This document shows positions 20,949-26,736 of a DNA stretch of 28,249 nucleotides, in pieces. Both the position numbers and the translations under genes were made by a program. Source of the DNA: a virus; the IMG/VR virus record IMGVR_UViG_3300036859_000056, positions 1 to 28,249 of that record; one strand, 5' to 3'. How positions within the stretch are numbered: position 1 is the stretch's first letter; every line of letters starts with the position of its first letter. The notes below the pieces were generated by a model. The model was not told where the DNA came from and ran no database searches. It was given only the letters and a program-made list of their open reading frames with translations.

Positions 20949-21049
20949 CCGACCCTAACGACGGCGCGGCGCTGTTCTGGGTATCGGTGATCGTCGTGCT
21001 CTTCGGCGTCATCATCGGGGCGGTCATCGCGTCGTGGATGCTGCTGTGA
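20945..21049 (+). CDS. small membrane protein (34 aa)
   Basis: TTG 20945 overlaps the previous stop (TTGA), and its stop overlaps the nuclease GTG (GTGA). The short acidic head LTDPNDGAALFW is followed by one membrane helix (VSVIVVLFGVIIGAVIASW). It is the second one-helix peptide in this cassette, and its function is unknown. The perfect overlap chain is the main support for translation. Confidence 0.45.
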   Translation: MTDPNDGAALFWVSVIVVLFGVIIGAVIASWMLL

Positions 21050-21807
21050 ACCTGACGCGCACGCCGGACCACCGGTACCGGCTCGGCGACGGCCCGTTCG
21101 TTCCGGGTGCCACCGGCACGACCCGGATCATGGAGAAGGGCTGGCGCTTCGATAACTGGATGAAGACCGAGGTCGCCAAGAGCGCGGTGCGCCGGCTCGA
21201 CTTCCTGAACACGCTGATTGCCGAAGGCGGCCCGGAGGCGGCGATCGCGTGGCTCGTCAAGCTCCCCGACTGGGAGCGCGACAAGGCGGCGAACGTCGGC
21301 AGCCAAGTCCACGACCTCGCGGATCAGATCGCAAAGGATGGCAAGCCCTCGGTGCCCAACGAGTTAGTCCCGTTCGTCCAGGCCGAGCTTCGCTTCCTGA
21401 GGGACTACAAGCCGACGAAGCGCCGCTCCGAGGTCATGGTCTACAGCCACAAGGGCTACGGCGCGACCGTGGATGAAGTCAGCCGACTGGACGGGGCCAC
21501 GGCCATCATCGAACGGAAGACAGGCAAGAACGTCTACCCCGATCTGGTCCGGATGCAGCTCGCCGCGCAGAAGTACGCCGACCTGATCGGTCCGGGCAAC
21601 CCGACGGCAGACGGCGGACTCGAAGCAGCGAAGACCTATGCCATGCCGAAGATCGGCCCGACCTTCGTACTCCACCTGCGACCGGAGCAGTACGCCACCG
21701 GCTACCGCCTCATCGAGTTCGACGTGACCGACGCGGACTTTGAGGCTTTCTTGGCGTGCTTGGCGTTGACCCGATGGCGCGCCGGCCTCAACGGAAAGGG
21801 GAACTGA
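21046..21807 (+). CDS. RecB/Cas4-like PD-(D/E)XK nuclease (253 aa)
   Basis: The catalytic order of the RecB/Cas4-like exonuclease family is present: His in NVGSQVHDLADQI (about residue 89), Asp in GYGATVDEVSRLD (about 143), E-x-K in AIIERKTGK (about 156-158), and Gln in RMQLAAQKYADL (about 171). No four-Cys iron-sulfur cluster is seen, so it differs from true Cas4. The likely role is 5'-3' or ssDNA exonuclease action in phage recombination or in degrading host DNA. Start GTG 21046 overlaps the previous stop. No RecT/Red-beta-type annealing protein is recognised beside it, though the following small genes could include one. Confidence 0.8.
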   Translation: MNLTRTPDHRYRLGDGPFVPGATGTTRIMEKGWRFDNWMKTEVAKSAVRRLDFLNTLIAEGGPEAAIAWLVKLPDWERDKAANVGSQVHDLADQIAKDGKPSVPNELVPFVQAELRFLRDYKPTKRRSEVMVYSHKGYGATVDEVSRLDGATAIIERKTGKNVYPDLVRMQLAAQKYADLIGPGNPTADGGLEAAKTYAMPKIGPTFVLHLRPEQYATGYRLIEFDVTDADFEAFLACLALTRWRAGLNGKGN

Positions 21808-21935
21808 TGACCTGTTGTCTGAATACCGAAGTCCGCTACCACCGATACCGAGTCAAGGGCAAGCGGTGGTGCCGGATCTACTGCAAGAACTGCGGGATGC
21901 TGTTCAAGGTGCGGCGCACCGGGGAGGCGACGTGA
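21807..21935 (+). CDS. small zinc-finger-like protein (42 aa)
   Basis: The ATG shares its A with the nuclease stop (TGATG), and its stop overlaps the next GTG. MTCCLNTEVRYHRYRVKGK is followed by WCRIYCKNCGMLFKVRR. Two Cys near the start and C-x-x-C later suggest a zinc site. It is strongly basic, so nucleic-acid binding is likely. Confidence 0.5.
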   Translation: MTCCLNTEVRYHRYRVKGKRWCRIYCKNCGMLFKVRRTGEAT

Positions 21936-22297
21936 CCACCCTCGCCGATGCCTACGACGCCCTCGCCGAAGCCGCCGCCACTGTCGCGCTGGCGCTGCGC
22001 TTAGAAGCCGCTACGAGGCCACAGAACGGGCCTAGTGGCACGACAGCGCCATCCTTCGAGGAACTGCCCTTCGAGGATGTCTCGGACGAATACCTAGAGT
22101 CTCAGGCTGAGGCGGTAAGAGCGCAGCCCGCCGGTTCGGCTGCTGTCTGTCCGTCCCACAACATCCCCTACCGCAAGGGGCGCTACGGGCAATATTGCCC
22201 GAGCCTCAGCGACGACCCGGAGTGGTCCAACGACAAGGGCTACTGCCGGATCACCCCGAAGTCCGCCGCGGTCTGGCTGCGGCAGCACGCAGCATGA
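21932..22297 (+). CDS. hypothetical protein with zinc-binding C-terminus (121 aa)
   Basis: GTG 21932 overlaps the previous stop. The N-terminal helix (LADAYDALAEAAATVALALR) is followed by an acidic linker (FEELPFEDVSDEYLESQAEA). The C-terminus has CPSHNIPYRKGRYGQYCPS and KGYCRIT, a three-Cys/one-His pattern that often ends phage ssDNA-binding or recombination proteins (C-P-x-H-x-x-P-w...C...C). Next to a PD-(D/E)XK nuclease this would fit a recombination accessory protein. No OB fold is visible, so the function remains open. Confidence 0.6.
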   Translation: MTTLADAYDALAEAAATVALALRLEAATRPQNGPSGTTAPSFEELPFEDVSDEYLESQAEAVRAQPAGSAAVCPSHNIPYRKGRYGQYCPSLSDDPEWSNDKGYCRITPKSAAVWLRQHAA

Positions 22298-22575
22298 ACG
22301 CCGACGATATCCGCCGACGCCTCGGCATGGAGCCCAACGCGGAACCGGCATACCTCCCGTGGCTGCCCGCCAACACCTTGTGGTGCCTGTCGTTGCAACT
22401 GGCGGTCGAGGCTGGGCTGCCCTGGCAGGACACGCAGTGGGCGACGCGGATTGAGGTGGACGACGACGGCGTGGCACGGGTGTACCCGCTGTTCGTCAAC
22501 GACGTTCCGGCCTGGGTCGAGGCCGTTTGGGAGGCTCCGCTACCGTCGGCGTTCTTTTTCAGCGTGACGCCGTGA
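22294..22575 (+). CDS. hypothetical early protein (93 aa)
   Basis: ATG 22294 overlaps the previous stop; the stop overlaps GTG 22572. The sequence is rich in Trp and Pro (YLPWLPANTLWCLSLQLAVE, WVEAVWEAPLPSAFFF) with an acidic hinge (IEVDDDGVARVYPLF). It is clearly protein-like with G/C third positions, but belongs to no family I recognise. Confidence 0.6.
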   Translation: MNADDIRRRLGMEPNAEPAYLPWLPANTLWCLSLQLAVEAGLPWQDTQWATRIEVDDDGVARVYPLFVNDVPAWVEAVWEAPLPSAFFFSVTP

Positions 22576-23057
22576 ACAGGATGGAACCCAGCCGCGTCGG
22601 TCAAGTGACCGACCTCGACGCCGCCACCGCTGTCCTGACCCTCCTCGGCCGCTCCGGCCAGCCGATCACCCTGAGCCAGCTCGCCGATGACCTCCGCTGT
22701 TCCCGCCGGCTGGTCGAGGCCGCCGTCCAACAGCTCCGGCTGCAAGGCGTCCCGGTGTGCACCGATGGACGCGGCGCCTGGGTGGCGCGGACCTCGCAGG
22801 AAGCCTACGAGATGTACCGCCGGCTGCGCAGTCGCTACATCAGCCAGGCGGTGACGGCGCGGGCCGTCCGGCGCACGGCGGCGGCGATGGAGCGGCGCGA
22901 GCGGCAACAGCTCAGCCTGTGGGAACCCCTGAACATCCGGCCCGGAGCGAGCGATGACCGTCGGGAGATGGGATTAGTTGCCATGACCTCCGGGCCGGAA
23001 TCACTCCCGTCCTCCGGGCGAGCGGGCGGTCCGGTTGGCGCTGGTCACCCGCGATGA
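22572..23057 (+). CDS. winged-helix DNA-binding protein (161 aa)
   Basis: GTG 22572 overlaps the previous stop. Residues about 18-70 form a winged helix: TAVLTLLGRSGQPITLSQLA, DDLRCSRRLVEAAVQQL, then wing QGVPVCTDGRGAWVA. A second helical part is highly basic (YRRLRSRYISQAVTARAVRR, MERRERQQLSLWEPL). Layout and size are those of phage HTH proteins that either regulate early genes or help load a helicase. The last 45 residues are low complexity. In the early operon, a transcription or replication role is likely. Confidence 0.65.
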   Translation: MNRMEPSRVGQVTDLDAATAVLTLLGRSGQPITLSQLADDLRCSRRLVEAAVQQLRLQGVPVCTDGRGAWVARTSQEAYEMYRRLRSRYISQAVTARAVRRTAAAMERRERQQLSLWEPLNIRPGASDDRREMGLVAMTSGPESLPSSGRAGGPVGAGHPR

Positions 23058-23072
23058 CCCCGGCGGACGGGC

Positions 23073-23267
23073 TTGCCGAGACTGACGCCGGGCTGGGTAC
23101 GTCCGGATCGCCCGAGGGCGTGGGTGGTCCTGGGGCCTACCTCCGAAACGCTCTCGCCGCCCGACACCGAGCCGCATTGGGCCTGCCCCGATTGCGGCCA
23201 GCCGTGTCGTTGCCGGGGAGCCCTCCGCGCTCTACCCCACGAGCCCTGCGGGCGTACCGAGCCGTGA
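23073..23267 (+). CDS. Cys-rich zinc-knuckle protein (64 aa)
   Basis: This frame holds PHWACPDCGQPCRCRG and PHEPCGRTEP, a dense Cys pattern that would be unlikely by chance. A competing frame from ATG 23054 to 23341 codes a Pro/Ala/Arg-rich sequence and is probably a shadow for its first two thirds. The TTG start at 23073 is uncertain; a start further in cannot be excluded. The stop overlaps GTG 23264 (GTGA), in keeping with the coupling seen throughout this region. Confidence 0.5.
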   Translation: MPRLTPGWVRPDRPRAWVVLGPTSETLSPPDTEPHWACPDCGQPCRCRGALRALPHEPCGRTEP

Positions 23268-23341
23268 TCGGCTACGCGCACGAACTGCGGTGCTCCAACG
23301 ATCCCTGCGTCTGCACGGTGGTTCACCCGGTGTACCGATGA
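23264..23341 (+). CDS. 25-aa Cys-containing peptide
   Basis: GTG 23264 overlaps the previous stop, and its own stop overlaps the next ATG. The product begins VIGYAHELRC and continues SNDPCVCTVVHPVYR, with C and C-x-C plus His. It is in frame with a longer open frame beginning at ATG 23054, so a 95-aa reading is the alternative. Confidence 0.4.
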   Translation: MIGYAHELRCSNDPCVCTVVHPVYR

Positions 23342-23562
23342 GTTTTGAGGATGCGATTCGGAAGGACGCTGCGGCAGGTGGGCCGTGGGCTACGCGGAAG
23401 CCAACTCACACCAACGATGAAGCCGTGAAGGCACTCGCTCTGGCAATGGGGTTGTCAGCAATCCAAATCAAGGCGGGTGCGGCGGGAAGCGCGGAGGATC
23501 GGGCACGGATCGTGGCAGGGGAACTCGAACTGCTTGGTTTCTCTATTCAGGCCGACCGATGA
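23338..23562 (+). CDS. hypothetical early protein (74 aa)
   Basis: ATG 23338 overlaps the previous stop and the stop overlaps the next ATG. MSFEDAIRKDAAAGGPWATR is followed by helices DEAVKALALAMGLSAIQIKA and EDRARIVAGELELLGFS. It is mainly helical. Its codons are noticeably more A/T-rich than those of its neighbours, suggesting a recent arrival. No family is recognised. Confidence 0.6.
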   Translation: MSFEDAIRKDAAAGGPWATRKPTHTNDEAVKALALAMGLSAIQIKAGAAGSAEDRARIVAGELELLGFSIQADR

Positions 23563-23762
23563 CCACGCTGTTCACTGTGATCTTTCCCGTGGAAGCCGAG
23601 GACGCCGACGCTGCCTGGCGTCATGTCCGCCGCCTGTTCCGCGTGCTCCGCGCCGAGGAGTTGGACCGGCGGGCGCATATCGAGGAGATCGTCGGCGAGC
23701 TTGGCGGGGATGAGGAACTCGATGCCGAGGAACTCCACCCCAACGCGGAGTGGAACCGGTGA
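23559..23762 (+). CDS. hypothetical early protein (67 aa)
   Basis: ATG 23559 overlaps the previous stop. TLFTVIFPVEAEDADAAWRH suggests a beta strand, then a helix (VRRLFRVLRAEELDRRAHIE) and an acidic end (GGDEELDAEELHPNAEW). No family is recognised. It precedes the resolvase-like gene with GTGA coupling, so the two may act together. Confidence 0.6.
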   Translation: MTTLFTVIFPVEAEDADAAWRHVRRLFRVLRAEELDRRAHIEEIVGELGGDEELDAEELHPNAEWNR

Positions 23763-24271
23763 CCAACGAGCAGGTCGCGCTGTTGCACGCCGCCCGCTCG
23801 CCGAAGCGGCACGCGCATCGGTTCGACGCTACATGGAGTGAAGCGTTGCAGGAATGGGTGCGAAGCGCCTGCGACTTCTGCGGGCTATCACTAGCCGACT
23901 ACGAGGCCCGCCGCAAGCGTGGCCGCACGGCCCTGCGCGCCGGGAAGGACGCCGAGCGCGCCATCGCCAAGACTTACGGTGGCAGGCGGACGGGCCACTT
24001 CGGCGGGCCGGACGACGTGGTGGTCGGCGAGGTTCTTTGTATTCAGTCTAAGGCTGGTGTAGGATGGTTCTCGGAACGAATGTGGAAGGAGCTCCAGAAG
24101 CTCCCCCGGACGGGCGGTCGCATCCCCACCCTGGTTATCAGCGACCGACCAGGGCCGGGCCACAAACGCCGAAGCCTGTCCATTCGACTCACTGAGGATG
24201 ATGTAGCCCTCCTTGGCACCGAAGCGAATCCCGCCAGAGGATCGGTTCTGGACGAAGGTACGGAAGACTGA
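23759..24271 (+). CDS. Holliday-junction-resolvase-like PD-(D/E)XK nuclease
   Basis: Core motifs are [20 protein letters not shown] (Glu at about residue 66, then G-G-R-R), [19 protein letters not shown] (Asp 85/86, Q-x-K at about 96-98), and the strand [10 protein letters not shown]. These are the order and spacing of the PD-(D/E)XK fold as in Hjc-like resolvases and VRR-type nucleases, with Gln-Ser-Lys instead of Glu-x-Lys, a known variant. A CDFC pair near residue 39 may bind zinc. The last 20 residues read over the start of the HNH gene in another frame and look non-native, so the original C-terminus has probably been replaced. It would resolve recombination or replication branches before packaging. 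Confidence 0.7.
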   Translation: MTNEQVALLHAARSPKRHAHRFDATWSEALQEWVRSACDFCGLSLADYEARRKRGRTALRAGKDAERAIAKTYGGRRTGHFGGPDDVVVGEVLCIQSKAGVGWFSERMWKELQKLPRTGGRIPTLVISDRPGPGHKRRSLSIRLTEDDVALLGTEANPARGSVLDEGTED

Positions 24272-24755
24272 TGGCTGCTGGGAATGGCAGGCAGCTAAAG
24301 CCTTTGGCTACGGCCGTTTCGGATGGGCGGCAGGTGATATTCGTCAAGCCCATCGAGTGGCGTGGGCACTCACGTATGGACCTGTTGACCCTGACATCGA
24401 GGTCTGTCACCACTGCGATAACCGAGGGTGTGTTCGTCCGAGCCACCTATTCCTCGGAACACGAGCAGACAACGTGGGAGACGCCAAGAACAAGGGTCGA
24501 CATCCATCTGGCGATACACACGGCAGGCGGAAGCTCGACTCCGAGACGGTCAGACGGATGCGTGTCCTATACGCGACAGGCTCTTACACGATTGAGGGCT
24601 TGGCTGAGATGTTCGGGGTGGCTGGTTCCACCGTCAGCCTCAATGTCCGAGGTCAGAAGTGGCCGAATGCAGGAGGCCCCATCTCGGGAGCCTTCGCCTA
24701 TTGGCCATCTCACAACCGCCGCCGTAGGGACCGGACGACCGGGAGATTCATCTAG
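24213..24755 (+). CDS. HNH homing endonuclease with HTH tail (180 aa)
   Basis: [40 protein letters not shown], then the metal site [20 protein letters not shown] (about residues 61-80), match HNH_3. After a basic linker ([12 protein letters not shown]) the C-terminal half is a helix-turn-helix ([40 protein letters not shown]), as in homing nucleases with NUMOD/HTH modules. The TTG start at 24213 lies inside the resolvase gene (59-nt overlap) and has no good ribosome binding site; the codons are A/T-richer than around it. It is a free-standing mobile endonuclease inserted between two coupled genes. Confidence 0.85.
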   Translation: MAPKRIPPEDRFWTKVRKTDGCWEWQAAKAFGYGRFGWAAGDIRQAHRVAWALTYGPVDPDIEVCHHCDNRGCVRPSHLFLGTRADNVGDAKNKGRHPSGDTHGRRKLDSETVRRMRVLYATGSYTIEGLAEMFGVAGSTVSLNVRGQKWPNAGGPISGAFAYWPSHNRRRRDRTTGRFI

Positions 24756-24767
24756 GCGGCCGAAGCC

Positions 24768-25235
24768 GTGACCCGCGCCTACATCCGGGTTGACCCAGCC
24801 CTGTTCGACAACAAGGTCTTTGAGGACCACTACCCGTTGGGTGCGCTGGCCGCCCTGGTGGGCTGCTTCTGCTATGCCGAGACGCAGCCCTTCCGCGGCA
24901 CCTTCCGAGATGCCGTACTGCTGCGCGCTCTCCTGGGACCAGCCGGTCGATGGGTCAAGTATCTGGTAGAGCACGGGGATCTCATTGAGCAAGCGAACGG
25001 CCAGCTATACATCGACGGCTGGAAGGAATGGCAGGAAGGTGACGTTACGGTCAAGGACCGGATGGAGCGTATCCGCAACCGTAACAAGAACCGTAACGAC
25101 GACCGTAACTCTGACCGTATCCCACCCGTAATAGCGGAGAGCGGGGCGCTGCGGGGCGGTAAGCCGAGAGCGGCGCGCCGTAACACTGGCGCGCCTGTCG
25201 CGCTCTCCGACCTTCTCGGGGAGATGGCACCGTGA
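24768..25235 (+). CDS. replication initiator/replisome organiser-like protein (155 aa)
   Basis: YIRVDPALFDNKVFEDHYPL, GALAALVGCFCYAETQ, RWVKYLVEHGDLIEQANGQL, YIDGWKEWQEGDVTVKDRME, then RIRNRNKNRND. This is the layout of small actinophage DnaD/replisome-organiser-like proteins: a winged-helix core, the W-x-E-W-Q-E-G-D hinge, then a basic Arg/Asn tail. It would bind the origin and recruit the host helicase. The coding DNA for the basic tail contains four ACCGTAAC-type repeats at 12-bp steps, a candidate origin inside the initiator gene, as in lambda O. GTG start 24768 follows the HNH stop by 12 nt; the stop overlaps the next GTG. Confidence 0.6.
   Translation: MTRAYIRVDPALFDNKVFEDHYPLGALAALVGCFCYAETQPFRGTFRDAVLLRALLGPAGRWVKYLVEHGDLIEQANGQLYIDGWKEWQEGDVTVKDRMERIRNRNKNRNDDRNSDRIPPVIAESGALRGGKPRAARRNTGAPVALSDLLGEMAP
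25044..25120. repeat. iteron-like repeats, candidate replication origin
   Basis: ACCGTAAC occurs at 25078-25085, 25090-25097 and 25102-25109 and as ACCGTATC at 25114-25121, exactly 12 bp apart. An exact inverse copy, GTTACGGT, lies at 25044-25051, and partial copies (CCGTAAT at 25126, CCGTAAC at 25178-25184) follow. The spacing is close to, though not exactly, one DNA turn. The codons used (CGT for Arg, AAC for Asn) are constant in the repeats although this genome otherwise favours CGC/CGG, so the DNA sequence itself may be conserved. Confidence 0.6.
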
Positions 25236-25453
25236 GCGAAAAGAAGCTGGAAACCGTGACCATCCGAGGGCTGCGGTATCTCGTCGTCACCCTCCGGGAG
25301 GACGACATTGAGCGCATCGCGCAGAAGGTGGCCCGTCTCATCCGTGATGAGGACCAGGCGCAAGCCGACCGTGAGCTGGAAATGGAGCACCGTCGGCAGG
25401 TTCCCCTAGAGGTCATCGTAGCCACGTCGAAGCTCCGCGAGCAAACCAAATGA
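25232..25453 (+). CDS. hypothetical charged helical protein (73 aa)
   Basis: GTG 25232 overlaps the initiator stop. ETVTIRGLRYLVVTLREDDI is a strand pair leading to a long charged helix (ERIAQKVARLIRDEDQAQA, DRELEMEHRRQVPLEVIVA). The helix probably forms a coiled coil. It could be a partner of the initiator. No family is recognised. The stop overlaps ATG 25450. Confidence 0.6.
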   Translation: MSEKKLETVTIRGLRYLVVTLREDDIERIAQKVARLIRDEDQAQADRELEMEHRRQVPLEVIVATSKLREQTK

Positions 25454-25734
25454 CCGCCCTCCTCACCACCCGCCAGCTCGCCGCCTACCTCGGCGTCCAC
25501 GTCAACGCGGCGACCGCCTGGAGGCGCTGTTCATCACGGCCCGCCGGCTGCTGGCCGCCTGCCGCACCGCCGTCGCCGGCGGCGCAGCTCGACGTGGAGC
25601 GGCTGGCGCGAGCGATTACGGGGCACTTAGACGAGGAGCACCACCGCATCGGTAATCTGCTCCTGCCGTCCTGTGTGGGCGAGATCGCCGGACGGTATGC
25701 CCGCCTGACGAGCCCGACAGCGGAGGAGGCGTGA
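25450..25734 (+). CDS. chimeric protein with truncated HTH_17 N-terminus (94 aa)
   Basis: Residues 1-25 (TALLTTRQLAAYLGVHVNAA) start an excisionase-like HTH, but after TAW the recognition helix and wing are missing. The following 25 residues are Pro/Ser/Ala/Cys-rich and read better in the next frame (DRLEALFITARRLLAACRTA). From AAQLDVERLARAI the frame again looks native, and its DNA is identical over 31 bp with 26592-26622. It is therefore a mosaic of an HTH gene, an unrelated gene piece in the wrong frame, and a repeated helix module. DNA binding is doubtful. It may be translated because both ends are coupled to neighbours. Confidence 0.5.
   Translation: MTALLTTRQLAAYLGVHVNAATAWRRCSSRPAGCWPPAAPPSPAAQLDVERLARAITGHLDEEHHRIGNLLLPSCVGEIAGRYARLTSPTAEEA
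25578..25608 (+). repeat. 31-bp direct repeat, copy 1
   Basis: This stretch is identical to 26592-26622. In both places it codes the helix A-A-Q-L-D-V-E-R-L-A. Identity at all synonymous positions shows a recent duplication or recombination, not only protein-level similarity. Confidence 0.9.
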
Positions 25735-25940
25735 TGACTCCGCGTAGCCGCCTTCTCCGACTCTTGCTCCTGATCCAGTCCCACGCGGCCACGACCGGCA
25801 AGACTGCCGCCGACTACCTGGCGTTCGAGACCCCTGAGCGGGTACCCCTAGATCCGTTCTTGGGCCGCCGCATCTTGGCGTGGATCGAGGAGCGAGAGCA
25901 GCGCCGCCAAGCGCGCCTTGCACGCAAGGCCGACCGATGA
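25734..25940 (+). CDS. hypothetical basic protein (68 aa)
   Basis: ATG 25734 shares bases with the previous stop (TGATG) and follows a GGAGGAGG; GTG 25731 is an alternative. TPRSRLLRLLLLIQSHAATT is a short hydrophobic helix, then FETPERVPLDPFLGRRILAW and a charged tail (IEEREQRRQARLARKADR). The N-terminal stretch is too short and too basic to be a clear membrane anchor. No family is recognised. Confidence 0.55.
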   Translation: MTPRSRLLRLLLLIQSHAATTGKTAADYLAFETPERVPLDPFLGRRILAWIEEREQRRQARLARKADR

Positions 25941-26224
25941 CCAAGGCGTCAGAGGTTAACGCCACGCCGAGGACGGGGGCGGGGCGGGCGCTCATGGAAG
26001 GTGCTCTGGATGGCCCTGGGGCGTGGACGCTGGACGATATTCGCCAGACCATCCTCGCCATCGAAGCCGAAGAGCGCCGGGCCACGGTGGAGCGGATACA
26101 AGCGTTTGCTGATAGATGGTGGAACAAGTCACAGGAGGGCCATACGGTCATCCGTGACGCCGGGATCATGCAGGAGATGGTCACAGAACTCCGCGCCATC
26201 CTCGACGCCGAGACTGAGCGATGA
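25937..26224 (+). CDS. paralogous early protein A (95 aa)
   Basis: ATG 25937 overlaps the previous stop. TPRTGAGRALMEGALDG is followed by helices TLDDIRQTILAIEAEERRAT, VERIQAFADRWWNKSQ and IMQEMVTELRAILDAETER. The order T-P-R-T-x-x-G-x-A-L-M ... I-L-A-I-E-A is shared with the 26458 gene, and ERRATVER with the remnant at 20799, so these three belong to one small helical family within the genome. The function is unknown; helical packing and high charge suggest a protein-protein adaptor. Confidence 0.55.
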   Translation: MTKASEVNATPRTGAGRALMEGALDGPGAWTLDDIRQTILAIEAEERRATVERIQAFADRWWNKSQEGHTVIRDAGIMQEMVTELRAILDAETER

Positions 26225-26409
26225 GTGGGGCCACCGCCACCAGTCTCAGTTCGTCTATCCGCGAACGGTTGAAGATGTACATGATTGTCTGCCCATGTTG
26301 TGGACAAGCCAGGAAGTCTTACCGCGCCGCTGCGGCCGAGCTGGGCGTCGGCCACGCCATGCTATTTCGCTTCATGGCAGGAGGCTCCCGTATTGAGCGA
26401 CCAACTTGA
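26221..26409 (+). CDS. small protein with zinc knuckle and HTH (62 aa)
   Basis: ATG 26221 overlaps the previous stop. After a Ser/Thr-rich start, MIVCPCCGQARKS holds a C-x-x-C-C-like zinc pair, and YRAAAAELGVGHAMLFRFMA plus GGSRIERPT is a short helix-turn-helix of the kind found in phage Cro-like or XRE proteins (A-A-x-x-L-G-V-x-x-x-x-L-x-R-F). It is a candidate early regulator. Confidence 0.6.
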   Translation: MSGATATSLSSSIRERLKMYMIVCPCCGQARKSYRAAAAELGVGHAMLFRFMAGGSRIERPT

Positions 26410-26461
26410 CCGATTAGAGATGACCGGCCCCTCCTTCCTCGAAGCGATGGTGTCGGGATGA
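26393..26461 (+). CDS. 22-aa peptide
   Basis: TTG 26393 with GGAGG (26380-26384) 8 nt upstream begins LSDQLDRLEMTGPSFLEAM and stops at 26459-26461, overlapping the next ATG. It is too short to classify. It overlaps the end of the previous gene by 17 nt. The good ribosome binding site and stop-start overlap argue that it is translated, perhaps only to couple the flanking genes. Confidence 0.35.
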   Translation: MSDQLDRLEMTGPSFLEAMVSG

Positions 26462-26736
26462 CCACGCCGCGGACGGCAGAGGGACAAGCGCTGATGGATG
26501 CGCCTGCCGTGCTCCTGATGATGGATGGCGAGGGGATTATTGGGATCAACGAAGGCGAGTTGGAACTTTGGATCCTCGCCATCGAAGCCGGGGCGGCGCA
26601 GCTCGACGTGGAGCGGCTGGCGGCGGCGCTACGGACGGTGGATGACGGGATCGGCATAGCCGACCATGCCGCATCAGATTACTACCAGCTCTTTGCCGAG
26701 AAGGTCACCGCCGCCTACGCCAAGGTGAAGCCGTGA
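26458..26736 (+). CDS. paralogous early protein B (92 aa)
   Basis: ATG 26458 overlaps the 22-aa peptide stop. TPRTAEGQALMDAPAVLLMM, DGEGIIGINEGELELWILAI, then AAQLDVERLAAALRTVDDG and a C-terminal helix LFAEKVTAAYAKVKP. It shares T-P-R-T-x-G-x-A-L-M and I-L-A-I-E-A with the 25937 gene and the 31-bp repeat with 25450. A GT2 glycosyltransferase follows with GTGA overlap. The function is unknown. Confidence 0.55.
   Translation: MTTPRTAEGQALMDAPAVLLMMDGEGIIGINEGELELWILAIEAGAAQLDVERLAAALRTVDDGIGIADHAASDYYQLFAEKVTAAYAKVKP
26592..26622 (+). repeat. 31-bp direct repeat, copy 2
   Basis: Identical to 25578-25608; see that entry. The downstream sequence diverges at the next base in the two copies. Confidence 0.9.

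Noticed and set aside
21046-21807. Cas4 of a CRISPR system
   Set aside because: It lacks the Cys cluster of Cas4 and has no Cas1/Cas2 or array nearby; it is a general RecB-like phage nuclease.
23054-23341. 95-aa frame read as one gene
   Set aside because: Its first two thirds are Pro/Ala/Arg-rich while the alternative frame codes a dense Cys pattern and ends in a GTGA overlap at 23264; kept only as an alternative.
25078-25121. CRISPR-like array
   Set aside because: Repeat units are 8 bp with 4-bp gaps inside a coding gene, far too short for CRISPR; iterons fit better.
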